Below are positions 37,410 to 46,426 of a DNA stretch of 64,000 nucleotides, piece by piece. The notes beneath the pieces are model-generated. The model did no database searches. It was given only the letters and a program-made list of their open reading frames with translations, and had not been told where the DNA came from. The DNA lies in contig CAVPNW010000016.1 of the NCBI GenBank assembly GCA_963706875.1, positions 248,001 to 312,000 on the forward strand, given 5' to 3'. Every line of letters begins with the position of its first letter. Position 1 is the first letter of the stretch. A program made the translations under genes and the position numbers. The DNA is from Prado023 sp963706875. GTDB lineage: Bacteria; Actinomycetota; Actinomycetes; S36-B12; CAIYMF01.

Positions 37410-38730
37410 TCAGCCGCGCAGGACCTCGAGGTCCACGCTCTCGTTGGGGCCGTGCCAGCACGCCGCGGGGTCGCCGGGGCCCACCACGAGGATCGTGGCG
37501 TCCGGGTACTTCACCGCGATGTCGGCGATGAACGGGATCGACCCGCCGATCCCCATGTGCACCGGCTCGGTGCCGTCCCAGGCGTCGGCGAAGGCCGCCC
37601 GGGCCACGTCGGCGTTCGGTCCCGAGGGCACCACCGACACGGCGTTCCCGGCCGCGCCTGGCACGCACGTCACCGTCACTCCCCAGGGGGCCGAAGCCAC
37701 CAGGTGATCGGCCAGCGCCTGCTGGGCCGCCGCTGGGTCCTGCCCCGGAGCGATCCGCATGCTCACCTTCGCCCTGGCCATCGGCAGCAGCACGTTGGCC
37801 GCGGCCTCCGTCCGCGGGGCGTCGATCGCGAGCACCGTCACGGCCGGCAGCGACCAGATCCGGTTGGACGCCGAGCCCTCCCCGATCGAGGCGACACCGT
37901 CCAGGACCCCAGCCTCCGCACGCAGTGCGGCCTCATCGAGGTCGACGGTCGGGACCGGGCCGTGCACCAACCCTGGCACCGCGACCCGACCCTCGTCGTC
38001 GTGCAGCCCGGAAAGCAACCGGCACAACGAGGTCAGGGCATCCGGGAAAAGCCCGCCGAACACCCCCGAGTGCTGCTCGCCGGCGTGCGTGCGCACCTCG
38101 ACGAACACCTCGACCAGCCCACGCAGCGAGGTCGTGAACGCCGGGACGTCGACCTCCCAGTTCGACGAGTCGGCGATCACGACGACGTCAGCGGCCAGCA
38201 GCTCGCCGTACTCCTCGAGGAACGGCCCGAACGTCGGCGACCCGACCTCCTCCTCGCCCTCCACGAACACCGTCACGTTCACCGGCAGGCCGTCGGGGTA
38301 GGCCGACTGCAGCACGCGCAGGGCGCCCACGTGGGCCATGAACCCGGCCTTGTCGTCGGCCGCTCCACGACCGTAGAGGCGCCCGTCGCGCTCCACCGGC
38401 TCGAACGGGTCACTGTCCCAGTCCTCGAGGTTCCCGGCGGGCTGGACGTCGTGGTGCGCGTAGAGGAGCACGGTCGGGGCCCCGTCCGGCCCGGGCATCC
38501 GGGCAACCACCGCCGGGCGCACCGCCGTCGGCCTCCAGCACGCGAACGTCGGGCATGCCGAGGTCGGCCAACAGGGTTGCGACCGTTTCGGCGCTGCGCG
38601 CGACATCCGGAGACGTCGCCCCGTCGCGGCTCACGCTGGGGATCCGCACGAGGTCCTCGAGGTCGGCGCGGATACCCGGAAGGGCGGCAGCGACGGCGGA
38701 GCGGAACTGGTCGGTCGAGGGTGTGGTCAT
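37410..38730 (-). CDS. M20 family metallopeptidase (dipeptidase-like), frameshifted
   Basis: Di-zinc peptidase of the M20/CPG2 type, 439 residues after correction. Zinc and catalytic motifs: LLYAHHDVQPAG (His and Asp), LYGRGAADDKAGFMAH (bridging Asp), EGEEEVGSP (catalytic Glu pair), and the C-terminal GIGGSIPFIADI and HGPNES. The first ~70 residues (MTTPSTDQFRSAVAAAL...) are in another frame; removing one G near 38520 joins EADG to VRPAVVARMPGPDG. The ATG at 38730 has AGGA upstream. Likely a cytosolic dipeptidase; no pathway partners nearby. The 290 bp between this gene and the surface protein hold nothing I can identify. Confidence 0.85.
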
Positions 38731-38862
38731 GGGAGGAATCCTGCCAGCCGACAAGGCCCCGTGCCCAGTGACGAGCACCCCCGAACGGGGCCTCGACCAC
38801 CGCGGGCAACGGCCTGCGCGCCGGAGCGCGGCTGCCGGTCCGCCAGCCCGCCGGAGGCGCCG

Positions 38863-40641
38863 CTACTCGACCTTGATCGCCGCCGGCTCGGACTCGTTGC
38901 CCGCCTCGTCGATCCCGATCACGCAGACCGTGCTGGGCAGGTCGGCGGCCTGGATGGTCGCCGGTAGGCGCCGGTACTCGACGTAACCCTCCGCTGTCGA
39001 GCAGTCGATCGAGTCGGCCGGGCCGCTCACCCACCGGAACGCGGCGAGCTCCGGCGGGTCGAACACCGGCTCCACCTCAACACCGCCCTCCACCGGCGTG
39101 GTGGTCAGCTCGATCGTGGCCGGATCGGGGGGCGTGCCGTCGGCCCTGATCACGACCTCGGTCGGCTGCGCGGGCGACCCGACGCACACCAGGGTGAATC
39201 CCTCGTCTGTGGGGAGGATCACCGGGTAGGACCACTGCCCCGGTGGTGTCGGCGCGACCTCACCGAGCCCCGCGCCGGGATTCTCGCCCGGGGCGGCCGA
39301 CGCGAACGGTGCGTCGCCCGGGTCGGCGGACGCCGACGGGGCACTCGCCGCAGCCGAGGGGTCGGCGAGCGACGCGGACGGGCCAGCGCTCGGCGACGCC
39401 CCGACATCCCCGACCTCGTCCACACCGGCGTCAGCGGCTGCAAGTGCTGCAGCCTGCGCGGCGCCCAGCCACCCCTCGGGTGCCGTGCAGTCGACCGTGC
39501 CCAACGTGCCCTGCTTCACCTGGAGGTCGTCCGTTGAGGCGAACCCCGGGGGCAGGTCCCCCTCGAGCCGGATCTCCACCGTCGAGCCCGGCCTGGCCAC
39601 CGCCGTGACCGCCCGGGCCGGGACCACCGACGCCGGGTCCTCCAGCGCGCAGTCGCCGCCGAGGGTGAGGACGCCCTTCGGGAAGCACGCGGCCAGACCT
39701 GCCACGGGCAGCATGTAGGTGGTGTTCTCCTTGACCGAGATGCCGCCATCGTCAGCCACCTGGCACGGCAGCCCGAGTGCACAGGCCGTCTGCTGCGTGG
39801 CCCCGATCGTCGTCGTGGTCACCATCGCGACGGCCTGGCCCGCGGGGTTGAACACGGGCGACCCCTGGGATCCGCCGAGGATCCCGGTGCACTGCGACGA
39901 CTGGGCCGCACGGCCGAGCAGCGAGTCCTCGAGGAGGTCGGAGGTCTCACCGGCCTGGCAGCGGCTCCCGCGCAGGTACTGCTGGTTGGGCTCGATCCCC
40001 TCGACCGGGATCCCCGCGATGAGGATCTCCGCGCCCTCCTCCGGCGCCGCGACGGGGTCGATCGGACGCACGCCACGCCCGGCCAGCTCGTCGTAGGTCG
40101 CCCCCAGGCGCAGGACAGCCAGGTCGGTGCCCCGGACCGACGCCCACTCGACGGCCTCGATCGGAACCTGCACGAGGTCGGGCTGCCTCGCGCTGGCCGG
40201 CGGGGCGACGGCATTGAACTCGACTGTCGCCTCGTCGAGGTCCTGCCCTGCCATCACGGTGGTGGGATCCGTCTGCCCGACACAGCGGGCGCTGGTCACG
40301 GCATACGCCGACCCGTCACCGGGCGCGCCCGCGTCCAGCAGCCACGCGGTGCAGGGCTCGGCCAACCCAGCGGTCCGGCCCACCGCGGTCAGCGACGTCC
40401 CGGCCGCCTGGGACTGCCCGAACAACCCCGCCGGGCTCTGCGGCGAATCGTCACCGGAGCGCTCGGAGCTCAGCCGGGAGTACGTGCCGTAGAGGGCCAG
40501 GAGGATGACCAGAGCAGCCAGCGCCGCCAGCCACAGCGGCCGGCTGTGGCCCTTGGCGGAGGCCGAATCAGCCGTGTCGCCGATCTCCGACGCTCCCCCG
40601 GACCCGGGGTCGTCGGGGCTGCGCACGTCACCATCGGCCAT
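38863..40641 (-). CDS. Membrane-anchored trypsin-like protein lacking the catalytic His
   Basis: 592 residues: a cytoplasmic N terminus, one membrane helix (LWLAALAALVILLALYGTY, about 36-54), then an extracytoplasmic trypsin-like domain and a C-terminal Ala/Ser/Pro-rich linker followed by a beta-rich region with Cys pairs. The serine motif GGSQGSPVFN (Ser261) and the Asp strand GTDLAVLRL (Asp173) fit a S1-type triad, but the His site reads TSARCVG, with Arg119 where TxAHC is expected. It may therefore be a pseudoprotease with a binding or scaffolding role. The codon is CGC where a one-base change would give CAC, so a sequencing error must be excluded. Start ATG 40641. Confidence 0.75.
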   Translation of the reverse strand: MADGDVRSPDDPGSGGASEIGDTADSASAKGHSRPLWLAALAALVILLALYGTYSRLSSERSGDDSPQSPAGLFGQSQAAGTSLTAVGRTAGLAEPCTAWLLDAGAPGDGSAYAVTSARCVGQTDPTTVMAGQDLDEATVEFNAVAPPASARQPDLVQVPIEAVEWASVRGTDLAVLRLGATYDELAGRGVRPIDPVAAPEEGAEILIAGIPVEGIEPNQQYLRGSRCQAGETSDLLEDSLLGRAAQSSQCTGILGGSQGSPVFNPAGQAVAMVTTTTIGATQQTACALGLPCQVADDGGISVKENTTYMLPVAGLAACFPKGVLTLGGDCALEDPASVVPARAVTAVARPGSTVEIRLEGDLPPGFASTDDLQVKQGTLGTVDCTAPEGWLGAAQAAALAAADAGVDEVGDVGASPSAGPSASLADPSAAASAPSASADPGDAPFASAAPGENPGAGLGEVAPTPPGQWSYPVILPTDEGFTLVCVGSPAQPTEVVIRADGTPPDPATIELTTTPVEGGVEVEPVFDPPELAAFRWVSGPADSIDCSTAEGYVEYRRLPATIQAADLPSTVCVIGIDEAGNESEPAAIKVE

Positions 40642-40711
40642 GCCGGACACGGTACGCGACAGGGGCTTGACCTCCCGGTCCACCCACCGGCGGCTTGTCG
40701 CGGTTGCGGCG

Positions 40712-41777
40712 TCAGCCGAGCCAGCCGCCCTCGGGCGGACGGAGCGCGGCCTTGATCGAGCGCTCCTCGCGCGCCTTGGCGTCGGCGATCGGCAGCCGCG
40801 CGACAGTGACCGTCTCGCGGAACGTCGCGTTGGCGAACGTCTGCATCCCCGCTCCCAGCGCCAGTGCCGCGCGCTCACCGAAGCGCAGGTGCCGGTCGTG
40901 GCCGAACCGCTCGACCCCGCGGCCCTTCTCGCCGCGTGTCCGCTCCGGCACGAGCACCAGCTCGAGGCGCAGGTCGCGGTCGGCCATCGAGGCCATCATC
41001 CGCAGGAACCCGGTGACCATCGCCTCCTCATCGAAGCGCTGCCCACGGTCCACCGAGTCGGTCACCGCCGTGATGATCTTCACGCGCCGGCCCGGGGTCA
41101 TGCCAACTCGGGCGAGGAACCAGGTGAGTCCATCTCCGGTCCCCTGGTTGTACAGGTAGCGGCGCACGGTCTGCTGGCCCACGAACTTGTCGTAGATGAC
41201 CAACGGCTTGCTGTCCGCGCACAGCGGGCCGAACCGCTCCTTCCACTCCAACTCGCGGTTCACGCCCTCGCGCAGCGGAGCGTCGAGCACCTGGCGGGCA
41301 GCCATCAGCACCGACGTGCGCCCGGCGGTGGTGATCCGCCCGATCTCGACCAGTCCCGACGGGGTGGTGGCGGAGAACTCGTCCTCGGCCACGCCGAGCA
41401 GCTCGGCCTGATCGGCCTCGACGAGCACGAGCTCGAGGTCATCGGAGAGCTGGGCGTCGATCAGACCCGGGGTCGAGGATGTCGCCGAGAGCTCCCTCCA
41501 GCGGCGGGCGGGCGATCCCCACCTGCACCTTCCGGCTGGACAGCACCACCTCCCAGGCCTTGGCCAGCGACGTCGGCAGCTTCCCGACCGCCTCCACGAA
41601 CAGGTCGAGGTGCGCCTGCGAGGTGAACACCAACCGGCCGTGCACGGCGAGGTCCTCGAGGAGCTCCTCGTGGATCGCACGGCGCAGGGCGGGATCCTCG
41701 GAGCGGTCCCCGAGGGCATTCGTGGAGATCCCGACGCCGAACACCGTCCGGCGCGGGAGCGCGGCCTTGTCAGTCAC
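40712..41777 (-). CDS. PLD-like (MIT_C-type) putative effector protein, frameshifted
   Basis: Partner of the ATPase just upstream; its GTG (41777) overlaps the ATPase stop (GTGA). About 354 residues once one C is removed from the CCCC near 41473 (joining GDILDP to GLIDAQLSDDLELV). The N-terminal half is of unknown fold (RLVFTSQAHLDLFVEAVGKL). The C-terminal half has the layout of the PLD-like MIT_C superfamily: an LVIYDKFVGQQTVRRYLYN strand-helix, the central strand RVKIITAVTDS, then GHDRHLRFGERAALALGAGM, where His-Asp-Arg would be the active-site motif. The assignment is by pattern, not search. A nuclease or phosphodiesterase effector, or a regulator of the ATPase, is possible. Confidence 0.55.
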
Positions 41778-42916
41778 GAGCGCCCGCCCAGGACCTCGGC
41801 CAGTCGCTCGTCGAAGAACCCCCCGGGCCAGCCGTCGACGAGGTCCCCCTCGGCGTCGACCTCCAGGCGCCGCACGAACGCCGCCCCGTCCTCGTCGAGG
41901 TCGACGTAGAGGATCGCGAGGTCGGCGGGGGCCAGCACCCCCTCGCGCACCCGGCGCAGCAGCCGCAGCACCAGGTGCTCGGAGTGCGTCTCGACCAGCA
42001 GCTGCGCACGCCCGGAGATCACTGTGTCGACGAACAGGTCGCCGACCGCGGACTGCAGGCGCGGGTGCAGGTGCACCTCGGGCTGCTCGACCAGGATCAT
42101 CCCGGACCGGGTGAGCAGGGACTGCACGATGATCGGCAGCAGCTGACCCACCCCGTAGCCGACCCCGCGGGAGGAGACCAGCACCGGCGGGTCGCGGCGC
42201 ACGTCCTCCAGGGCCAGCACGGCGAACTCGCCGGCGGTCATCACGATGTCCTGGCTGACCGGGTCGAGCATGCGCACGTGGTAGCCCAGGCCGAGCCGGT
42301 CGCACCACTCGTTGACGGCCTCGACCAGGTCGGGGCGGGCGTGCAGGATCGCGGCCATCTCCTCGCCCGCCGGACCCACGTAGTCCTCGATCCCCTGGCC
42401 GACGAGCGTGGTCCGCTCGGCCCGGGCGCGCATCGGCCCGACGAAGTAGACCCGCTCGAGCGTGCCCCAGAACTCCTCGGTCACCCGATGGTGCAGCGCG
42501 ACGCCCGGCTGGCTGCCCCACGGCCGCGGGCCCTCGATCGCGGCCGCCTCGTCGCCGTCGGCCAGCTCGGTGTGCGAGCGGATCGCGGCCCGGCGTGACG
42601 GGTCCCACTTGAACGAGATGGCCGCGTCGCGGGGAACGCCGGCGTCCGAGGTCCATCCGAAGCCCAGCGTCATCGGCGCCTCGACATCGTGGCAGTGCAC
42701 GGCCATCCGGAACGAGCCGCCCTCGACGAGGTCGCCGGACATCGTCAGGACATCGGGGCGCACCGCGGTCTGGGCGAGCATCGGCAGCACGGACAGCAGT
42801 GAGGATTTCCCGGCCGAGTTGGGACCGAAGACCAGGGTCAGCGGCGCGAGGCCGATGCGCTGCGGCGCGGGGGCGTAGGAGCGCAGGCCGCCGATGGTCA
42901 GGTGTCTGATCAGCAC
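41774..42916 (-). CDS. AAA/SMC-like ATPase (AAA_15/AAA_21, DUF3696 type)
   Basis: 380-residue ATPase related to RecF, OLD and other SMC-like proteins. It starts IRHLTIGGLRSYAPAPQRI, has Walker A FGPNSAGKSSLLS (31-39), an ABC-like signature region SSRGVGYGVGQLLPIIVQSL, Walker B SGMILVEQPEVHLHP, the D-loop/His switch LLVETHSEHLVLRLLRRV, and a DUF3696-like end. No Toprim domain is present, unlike OLD nucleases. Proteins of this type are the ATPase half of several two-gene phage-defence or toxin systems. The start is GTG at 42916; the gene is divergent from the CoADR gene. It forms a two-gene unit with the PLD-like gene. Confidence 0.85.
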   Translation of the reverse strand: MLIRHLTIGGLRSYAPAPQRIGLAPLTLVFGPNSAGKSSLLSVLPMLAQTAVRPDVLTMSGDLVEGGSFRMAVHCHDVEAPMTLGFGWTSDAGVPRDAAISFKWDPSRRAAIRSHTELADGDEAAAIEGPRPWGSQPGVALHHRVTEEFWGTLERVYFVGPMRARAERTTLVGQGIEDYVGPAGEEMAAILHARPDLVEAVNEWCDRLGLGYHVRMLDPVSQDIVMTAGEFAVLALEDVRRDPPVLVSSRGVGYGVGQLLPIIVQSLLTRSGMILVEQPEVHLHPRLQSAVGDLFVDTVISGRAQLLVETHSEHLVLRLLRRVREGVLAPADLAILYVDLDEDGAAFVRRLEVDAEGDLVDGWPGGFFDERLAEVLGGRS

Positions 42917-42994
42917 GTGCCTGAGCCTAGGCGGCCGATAGGGTCCACATCAGTCCCACGGGGGCACAGGACGCGGCCGAACTCGGCCCGCCTC

Positions 42995-43010
42995 ATACCC
43001 CCTGGGGTAT
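42995..43010. promoter_or_regulatory. CsoR/CstR-type operator upstream of the CoADR-rhodanese gene
   Basis: ATACCCCCTGGGGTAT is a near-perfect palindrome with the GC-tract flanked by TA that CsoR/RcnR/CstR repressors bind. It overlaps a TATACT -10 box (43008-43013), and the ATG is 36 bp downstream. The regulated gene carries a rhodanese domain, so a per/polysulfide-sensing CstR is more likely than copper-sensing CsoR. No such repressor gene is in the window. Confidence 0.65.
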
Positions 43011-43045
43011 ACTCGACCCATCACGGAACCGACCCGAGGAGCACC

Positions 43046-44719
43046 ATGAAGACCATCATCATCGGCGGTGTCGCAGGTGGAGCCTCCGCCGCGACCCGCC
43101 TGCGCCGGCTCGACGAGTCCCACGAGATCGTCGTGCTCGAGCGCAGCGGGTACGTGTCGTTCGCCAACTGCGGGCTGCCCTACTACATCGGCGGCACGAT
43201 CGCCGATCGTCGCAACCTGCTGCTCCAGACCCCCAAGAGCCTGAACGCCCGGTTCGGCCTCGACGTCCGGGTCAACTCCGAGGTCACCTCGATCGACCCC
43301 GAGGCGCACACGGTCACGGTCAAGGACCTCACCACCGGTGAGTCCTACACCGAGGGCTACGACCACCTCGTCCTGTCCCCCGGCGCCTCCCCCATCGTCC
43401 CGCCGATCCCCGGGGTCGAGCGCGCGCTGACGCTGCGCACGATCGAGGACACCGACCGGATCAAGGAGCGCGTCGACTCGCTGCTGCTGTCCGTCGACTC
43501 CAGCGAGGAGGCGGTCGGGGGTGCCGCGCTGTCCGCGGTCATCGTGGGTGGCGGCTTCATCGGCCTGGAGATGGCCGAGAGCCTGCGGGAGCGCGGGATG
43601 GACGTGACAGTCGTGGAGCTGGGTACCCAGGTCATGGCGCCGCTGGACCCGGAGATGGCCGCGATCGTCGCTGCCGAGCTGCGCAAGCACGGCGTGCACC
43701 TGGCCCTCGGCGTCCAGGTGACCGAGGTCCGCGCCGACACGGCGCTGCTCTCCGACGGGCGCGAGATCGACGCCGACATGGTCATCATGAGCATCGGCGT
43801 GCGCCCGGACACGAAGCTGGCCGTCGCAGCCGGCCTGGAGCTCGGCCCGCGGGGCGGGATCAAGGTCGACGACCAGATGCGCACCTCCGATCCGCACATC
43901 TATGCCGTGGGCGACGCGGTGGACAAGTCGGATGCCACCACGGGCGAGCCGACGCTGGTGCCATTGGCGAACTCCGCCAACCGGCAGGGACGGCTTGTGG
44001 CGGATGCGATCTCCGGGCGGACGATCCGCTTCGGCGGCGTGCTCGGCACTGCCATCGTGAAGGTGTTCGACCTGACCGTGGCCGTGACCGGCGCGAACGA
44101 GAAGCGGCTGAAGGCCTCGGGTCGGTCGTACGCCGCGGTCCACACGCACCCCGGCTCGCACGCCGGCTACTACCCCGGGGCCGAGCGGATCAGCCTGAAG
44201 CTGCTCTTCGACCCGCAGACGGGACAGGTCCTCGGCGCGCAGGGCGTCGGCGGCACCGGGACGGACAAGCGCATCGACGTGCTGGCCACCGCCATCACCG
44301 GGGGGATCACCGCCGACGAGCTGGCCGCCCTGGAGCTTGCCTACGCCCCGCCCTACGGCTCGGCGAAGGACCCGATCAACCAGATCGGGTACGTCGCGGA
44401 GAACATCATGGCCGGCACGACCCGGACCATGGGCTGGGACGAGATCGACTCCACCGACCGGTTCGTCATCGACGTGCGCACACCGGGCGAGTTCCGCCGC
44501 GGCCACATCGAGGGCGCGGTCAACATCAGCGTCGATGACCTGCGGAGCCGGCACGCCGAGATCCCGCAGGGCGCCTCGGGGCAGCCCGTCCCGGTCGTGG
44601 TCTACTGCCAGGTCGGCCAGCGGGGCCACACGGCCTCGCGACTGCTGACCCAGCTCGGCTACGACGTGGTCAACCTCGACGGCGGGTGGCTGACCTACAG
44701 CCTGGCCCGGGCCAGCTGA
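43046..44719 (+). CDS. CoA-disulfide reductase / NADH oxidase-like flavoprotein with C-terminal rhodanese domain
   Basis: 557 residues. N-terminal FAD/NAD(P)H disulfide reductase: IIIGGVAGGASAATRLRRLD, the redox-active Cys42 in SFANCGLPYYIGG, NAD site AVIVGGGFIGLEMAESL, FAD site IYAVGDAVDKSD. C-terminal rhodanese from about 455: FVIDVRTPGEFRRGHIEGAVN and the persulfide-carrying Cys521 in VVYCQVGQRGHTASRLL. The CoADR-RHD class reduces CoA-disulfide and, better, CoA- or protein-bound per/polysulfides to sulfide. The ATG at 43046 follows CGAGGAG. A CstR-like operator controls the promoter. Confidence 0.92.
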   Translation: MKTIIIGGVAGGASAATRLRRLDESHEIVVLERSGYVSFANCGLPYYIGGTIADRRNLLLQTPKSLNARFGLDVRVNSEVTSIDPEAHTVTVKDLTTGESYTEGYDHLVLSPGASPIVPPIPGVERALTLRTIEDTDRIKERVDSLLLSVDSSEEAVGGAALSAVIVGGGFIGLEMAESLRERGMDVTVVELGTQVMAPLDPEMAAIVAAELRKHGVHLALGVQVTEVRADTALLSDGREIDADMVIMSIGVRPDTKLAVAAGLELGPRGGIKVDDQMRTSDPHIYAVGDAVDKSDATTGEPTLVPLANSANRQGRLVADAISGRTIRFGGVLGTAIVKVFDLTVAVTGANEKRLKASGRSYAAVHTHPGSHAGYYPGAERISLKLLFDPQTGQVLGAQGVGGTGTDKRIDVLATAITGGITADELAALELAYAPPYGSAKDPINQIGYVAENIMAGTTRTMGWDEIDSTDRFVIDVRTPGEFRRGHIEGAVNISVDDLRSRHAEIPQGASGQPVPVVVYCQVGQRGHTASRLLTQLGYDVVNLDGGWLTYSLARAS

Positions 44720-44789
44720 CCCGACCCGCTGCGAACGGTTCCGACACGACGGTGTACGCGCGCGTGCGTGCAGCGGCTGGAGCGTGTTG

Positions 44790-44795
44790 TACGGT
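44790..44795 (+). promoter_or_regulatory. Possible -10 box of the cold-shock gene
   Basis: TACGGT lies about 71 bp before the cspA-type start, leaving a 5' leader of some 60 bases, as is usual for cold-shock mRNAs. No convincing -35 box is seen. Confidence 0.35.
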
Positions 44796-44865
44796 GATGC
44801 CGCTGTTGGACGAAGAGGGTCGAGCAGCGGCTCATTTCACATCTGCACGAGGAGTACGAAGCACC

Positions 44866-45069
44866 ATGGCACAAGGCACCGTCAAGTGGTTCAACGCCGA
44901 GAAGGGGTACGGCTTCATCGCCCCCGACGACGGCAGCGCAGACGTCTTCGTTCACTACAGCGCGATCCAGTCCAGCGGCTACCGGTCGCTCGAGGAGGAG
45001 CAGCGCGTCGAGTTCGAGGTCACCCAGGGCCAGAAGGGCCCGCAGGCAGACCAGGTCCGCCCGCTCTGA
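44866..45069 (+). CDS. Cold-shock protein (CspA family)
   Basis: 67-residue single cold-shock domain that binds single-stranded RNA/DNA and melts mRNA structure. RNP1 is KGYGFIAP and RNP2 is VFVHYSAI; the start MAQGTVKWFNAEKG is typical for actinobacterial CspA. An AGGAG ribosome site precedes the ATG at 44866. It is followed by a strong terminator hairpin and is monocistronic. Confidence 0.95.
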   Translation: MAQGTVKWFNAEKGYGFIAPDDGSADVFVHYSAIQSSGYRSLEEEQRVEFEVTQGQKGPQADQVRPL

Positions 45070-45089
45070 CGCCAGCACGCTGGCCTTCA

Positions 45090-45130
45090 CACGAAGGGCC
45101 CCGATCCTGACCGGACCGGGGCCCTTCGTG
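45090..45130. terminator. Terminator after the cold-shock gene
   Basis: Perfect 14-bp stem CACGAAGGGCCCCG / CGGGGCCCTTCGTG with a 13-base loop, 20 bp after the cspA stop and just before the 3' end of the convergent membrane-protein gene. It can serve both strands. Confidence 0.85.
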
Positions 45131-45142
45131 CATCCTGCCGTG

Positions 45143-46345
45143 CTATCGACGGCTCGCGCCGCGCAGCGCGATCCACGAGACGACCATCGTCGCCAGCCCG
45201 CCGACGAGCAGTGCCAGCGCCGGACCCACGACATCACCGGCCACCGACGCGGCCAGGGCGGTCGCCGCCCCTGCCCCGAGCGCCAGCCAGTAGTTGGCCC
45301 GACCCCGGAGGAAGGCCCCGAGGCCCAGGACTGCGGCAGCCGCCAGTCCGGCCCGCGTCGGCCAGGCCCACGGGCCAGCAGCCATCCCGACGGACGCGAC
45401 GAGGGCCAGGGTCGCTCCCAGGACCATCGACGTGCGCCGGCCACGCGCCCAGCGCACACTGAGGCCCGCCCACACGACGCCGAGCCCCACCAGGAACGCC
45501 CAGGTCCCGGGCCCGGGCGGCACGACGACCCAGGCGGCCCACGCCAATGCGCCGAGCAGCCCCGCCTCCGACACCGGGGTCCGGGAGATCAGGTTGACGA
45601 CCAGCATGGCGAGCACGACGCCCACAGCGGCGGCAGCCTGGCCCACGTCCGCTGATGACGACCCCCGCGCCGATCCGAGGACCACCACCATCCCGGTCGT
45701 GGCCACCGCGACGCCCGCGGTCAGCAGCGCCGACACCGCCCGGCGACGCTCATCGCTGACCGGCCGGCTCCACGGCAGGCGCAGGAACAGCCCCGCGGCC
45801 ACCAGGGCCACGGTGCTCAGGCCTGCGAAGGCCCACCGCAGCCCCGGATCCCAGGCGTCCCAGCCTCGGACGACCACACCCCCGATCGAGACGAGCACGA
45901 GCGCTGCCCCGGTGTACATCCCGATCTCCGCAGCGACGCGACGGCTGACCAGTGGCGCTGGCGAAGCGGCAGCCGGCGCCCCGTGGGCGGCAGGCCCGGC
46001 GGCGGCTCCTGCCGCCACGACCGCCGCGGACTGGGCCTGCCCGATCACGGGCCCACGGGACAGCACCTGCGTCGACGCCCCGGGATCGGCAAGCGCCCCA
46101 GCCACCTGGGCGTCGAGGACCTCGGTGTGCGTGTGGGGCGATGGCGGGAGGCCGGGCACGCCAGGGACCGGTTGGGCGGGGTGGTTGAGGTGGCGGTACT
46201 CCCCCGCAGGCGGGCCCCCGACGCCCGCCGAGCGGTCGATCACGACCGTCACCGAGTCCTCCCCGCCGGCCGCCGCCGCCGCGACCTCGGGGTCCGCCAC
46301 CGCAGCAGACGGCGCCTCGGTCCGCGGCATCCGGACCCGCAGCAT
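45143..46345 (-). CDS. Polytopic membrane protein of unknown function
   Basis: About 400 residues from ATG 46345 (MLRVRMPRTEAPSAAV). A cytoplasmic N-terminal region of some 140 residues rich in Ala, Pro and Val is followed by about twelve short hydrophobic segments (for example IGMYTGAALVLVSIGGVVVRG and GLLGALAWAAWVVVPPGPG). The overall look resembles DUF2157-like or other actinobacterial SCO-type membrane proteins, but no motif allows a function. The open frame continues far upstream, antisense to the SulP gene; that part is not coding. It is divergent from the SulP gene and convergent with cspA. Confidence 0.6.
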   Translation of the reverse strand: MLRVRMPRTEAPSAAVADPEVAAAAAGGEDSVTVVIDRSAGVGGPPAGEYRHLNHPAQPVPGVPGLPPSPHTHTEVLDAQVAGALADPGASTQVLSRGPVIGQAQSAAVVAAGAAAGPAAHGAPAAASPAPLVSRRVAAEIGMYTGAALVLVSIGGVVVRGWDAWDPGLRWAFAGLSTVALVAAGLFLRLPWSRPVSDERRRAVSALLTAGVAVATTGMVVVLGSARGSSSADVGQAAAAVGVVLAMLVVNLISRTPVSEAGLLGALAWAAWVVVPPGPGTWAFLVGLGVVWAGLSVRWARGRRTSMVLGATLALVASVGMAAGPWAWPTRAGLAAAAVLGLGAFLRGRANYWLALGAGAATALAASVAGDVVGPALALLVGGLATMVVSWIALRGASRR

Positions 46346-46426
46346 CCCCACCCCGACCTCGGAATCCGCGCATGTCGACCAGCGTAGAGCCGCATCCGAC
46401 CCGTCCGGGGCAGCACACTGTGGCGC

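Noticed and set aside
41439..42656. A second large minus-strand gene overlapping the ATPase
   Set aside because: Only its last ~110 codons are real (start of the PLD-like protein); the rest is an out-of-frame reading of the ATPase.
42950..44629. Minus-strand frame of about 560 codons across the CoADR-rhodanese gene
   Set aside because: Antisense shadow of a gene with clear FAD, NAD and rhodanese motifs and a good ribosome site.
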